From: an uncultured Eubacterium sp.
GTDB taxonomy: Bacteria; Bacillota; Clostridia; Lachnospirales; Lachnospiraceae
Assembly (NCBI GenBank): GCA_910585745.1
Contig: CAJUFM010000031.1
Span: forward strand, 1 to 32,881
Direction of reading: 5' to 3'
DNA: 32,881 bases
The notes beneath the pieces were generated by a model that was not told the origin of the DNA, did not search any database, and saw only the letters and a program-made list of their open reading frames with translations. Made by a program: the position numbers and the translations under genes. Positions 31,149-32,881 of the stretch are shown here, in pieces. Each line of letters opens with the position of its first letter. Positions within the stretch are counted from its first letter, which is position 1.

Positions 31149-32711
31149 ATGATAAGAAGACATTTAAAGAAAGTATGTATCGGTGTCTGCGGTATGCTGA
31201 TGGTTCAGATGATCGCAGTAACACCTGTAAACGCAGAGGCACTTCCAGCTCCGACGCCTGCACAGGTAGAGACGAATACGGTGGTGATCCCAGAGGGAAC
31301 TACATTTAAGACAGCGATCCCAGATGATAATTTCCGTAAATTTATCAATGAGACCTATTTTGAAAAAAATGCGAAGGACGATGATAAGTTTACTGCAGAG
31401 ATGGCAGAAAAGCTGCGTGATATCACTGGGGTACTTGATATCAGCGGAAAGAAGATCGTAAATCTCAAAGGCATTGAGTATTTCACCGGCATTACAGAGC
31501 TGAATGCTTCCTATAACAATCTTCAGCTTGTAGATATAACTCAGCTGACAAAGCTGGAAAAGATCAATGTATCCTACAATGACCTGACTCAGTTTACTTA
31601 TGGTAAAGATAACGCTCTGAAAGAGATCAGCTGCAGAAACAACAACCTTGCTATTCTGACTCTCTCCGGCATGACCAGCCTGGAGACGCTGGACTGCAGC
31701 AACAACAAGCTGACGATGCTGAATGTGGCAGGTCTTTACCAGCTGGTTTCACTGGACTGCAGCAACAATGATCTGACCAGCCTGGGACTGGATGGTCTGG
31801 TGGCACTGGAACGTGTGTACTGCGATGGCAATGCCCTTCTGACACTGAATGTGTCCAGCCTGAAAAACCTGAAGGTTCTGGAAAACCGTAGAAGTGAGAT
31901 CACACTGAAAGTTCAGGCAGTAGGAGCGGACTGTGGCGTAGTTCTTCCCACAGGAGCAGAGGCTCCGGCGAACATCTCCAACGGCGGTGCTTATAATGCT
32001 GCCAGCAGAGCGATTCTTTGGGATAAGATCACAGGGGTACCGGCATCCTTTACCTACACTTATGTTATTCCGGGCACTCTTCAGAGTGTAACTGTAACAG
32101 TTAACGTGGACAAAACAGATTTTGTGGATAAATCTGTGAAACTGGGTAAAGTTGACACACTTACAGTTGCCAGCTCAGGCTACAATAAAGTGAAGCTGAC
32201 CTGGAGCGGCGTGGATGGTGCGACAGGATACCGTATTTATCGTTCCACATCCAAGACCAGTGGATTTACAAAGATTAAATCCGTTACAACCAATTCAAAA
32301 GTTACCTATACAAACTCGGGAATTTCATGCGGCACCCAGTATTATTACAAGGTGCGTGCATATCGTCTGATCGATGGCAATTATTACTTTGGAGAATACT
32401 CCAGCGTGGTTGGCGGCAAACCAGTTCCGGCAAAGCCAGGTTCTGTGTCTGTGGCAAAATATAACCGTACCAAAGTAAAACTGTCCTGGAATAAGGTGGC
32501 AGGTGCAAGCGGATACCGCATTTACCGCTCCAAATCCAAGACCAGTGGATTTTCCAATATCAAGACGATCACTTCTGGCTCTAAGCTGACCCATATAAAG
32601 AAGACGACACGTAATGTAAAATACTATTACAAGATTCGTGCTTACAAGACGGTGAATGGCAAGAAAGTCTGGGGAACCTATTCAGCAGTAAAAGCTAAGA
32701 CTCTGAAATAA
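31149..32711 (+). CDS. Secreted leucine-rich-repeat protein with two C-terminal FN3 domains
   Basis: 520 residues from the ATG at 31149, which follows GGGAGGAAC; the frame is open further upstream but has no ribosome site. The signal peptide has RRHLKK, a hydrophobic run at about 10-24 and cleavage near VNAEA at 27-31. A short Pro/Thr region and a cap-like segment follow (FRKFINETYFEKNAKDDD). LRRs of about 21-22 residues run from about 95 to 245, with a repeated LDCSNNxLTxLxVxGLxxL pattern. A linker domain runs to about 335. Two FN3 domains follow (about 340-430 and 437-520), very similar to each other (GYRIYRSTSKTSGFTKIK and GYRIYRSKSKTSGFSNIK), which indicates duplication. No LPXTG motif. 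Likely a surface or secreted binding protein. Confidence 0.9.
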   Translation: MIRRHLKKVCIGVCGMLMVQMIAVTPVNAEALPAPTPAQVETNTVVIPEGTTFKTAIPDDNFRKFINETYFEKNAKDDDKFTAEMAEKLRDITGVLDISGKKIVNLKGIEYFTGITELNASYNNLQLVDITQLTKLEKINVSYNDLTQFTYGKDNALKEISCRNNNLAILTLSGMTSLETLDCSNNKLTMLNVAGLYQLVSLDCSNNDLTSLGLDGLVALERVYCDGNALLTLNVSSLKNLKVLENRRSEITLKVQAVGADCGVVLPTGAEAPANISNGGAYNAASRAILWDKITGVPASFTYTYVIPGTLQSVTVTVNVDKTDFVDKSVKLGKVDTLTVASSGYNKVKLTWSGVDGATGYRIYRSTSKTSGFTKIKSVTTNSKVTYTNSGISCGTQYYYKVRAYRLIDGNYYFGEYSSVVGGKPVPAKPGSVSVAKYNRTKVKLSWNKVAGASGYRIYRSKSKTSGFSNIKTITSGSKLTHIKKTTRNVKYYYKIRAYKTVNGKKVWGTYSAVKAKTLK

Positions 32712-32826
32712 GGGGACTAAGTATACCAGATACCGCCATTGAGCTGGTGTGCCAGAACAAAAAATGAGAACTTACGCGATTGCAGGAGTGTAAGGGATAG
32801 AAAAACGTGGAACATGCCATGAGAAC

Positions 32827-32878
32827 AAGGGGCTGTCGCACTAACGATTAAAAAATCGTGAAGTGACAGCCCCTTTTT
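32827..32878 (+). terminator. Intrinsic terminator after the LRR gene
   Basis: A long stem AAGGGGCTGTCGCACT (32827-32842) with AGTGACAGCCCCTT (32862-32875), with one unpaired G. An inner ACGATT / AATCGT hairpin extends it. Five T follow. It lies about 115 bases after the stop codon; 32712-32826 holds nothing else that I can name. Confidence 0.88.
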
Positions 32879-32881
32879 GTG

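Overview
The window looks like a chromosomal stretch of a Gram-positive anaerobe of the class Clostridia, most likely family Lachnospiraceae. Supporting signs are strong AGGAGG-type ribosome binding sites, SigA-type promoters, intrinsic terminators with T-runs, an [FeFe]-hydrogenase maturase (HydG) with its TM1266-type partner, YlmH, a small alarmone synthetase, and several secreted proteins built from BIG2, FN3 and LRR modules. The placement is inferred from gene content only. No rRNA, tRNA, CRISPR array, insertion sequence or prophage was seen.

Layout. 1-821: 3' part of a seryl-tRNA synthetase with an unusual motif 3. 808-960: palindrome-rich intergenic element. 1048-2625: an unrecognised protein followed by a soluble Ser/Thr kinase. 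2630-4536: a small disordered protein (minus), a HAD phosphatase (plus), and a secreted BIG2/CHAP-like protein (minus). 4737-6789: ylmH, a membrane-anchored C39-like protease and dtd, behind one promoter. 6814-8791: a structured leader with a terminator directly before the TM1266-like gene and hydG. 8792-8968: a consensus promoter, three 36-bp tandem repeats and a strong terminator, read here as a small RNA gene. 9008-9970: an Eda aldolase/VOC fusion (minus). 10220-13222: a hypothetical gene, truA, a small conserved-looking gene and an M18 aminopeptidase. 13368-16399: a secreted FN3 protein and a secreted BIG2-glycerophosphodiesterase. 16526-21340: an MMPL exporter, a secreted heptad-repeat partner and a TetR regulator, with two matching operators at the promoter. 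21466-25216: YhfC-like membrane protein, HD nucleotidase, RsuA-type pseudouridine synthase, RNase H1 and a small alarmone synthetase. 25292-28900: ppx-ppk on the minus strand. 29094-32711: queA, a DagK-family lipid kinase and a secreted LRR/FN3 protein.

How the genes connect. RNA maintenance and translation quality control recur: serS, ylmH, dtd, truA, rsuA, rnhA, queA. Stringent and phosphate metabolism cluster at the alarmone synthetase facing ppx-ppk. Cell-surface proteins occur four times as single transcription units. The MMPL/heptad/TetR set looks self-regulated.

The two least explained items are RNA-level: the three-repeat small RNA candidate after hydG, and the leader with mutually exclusive pairings before the TM1266-like gene. 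All regulatory calls come from reading the sequence by eye. No folding, homology search or expression data was used.
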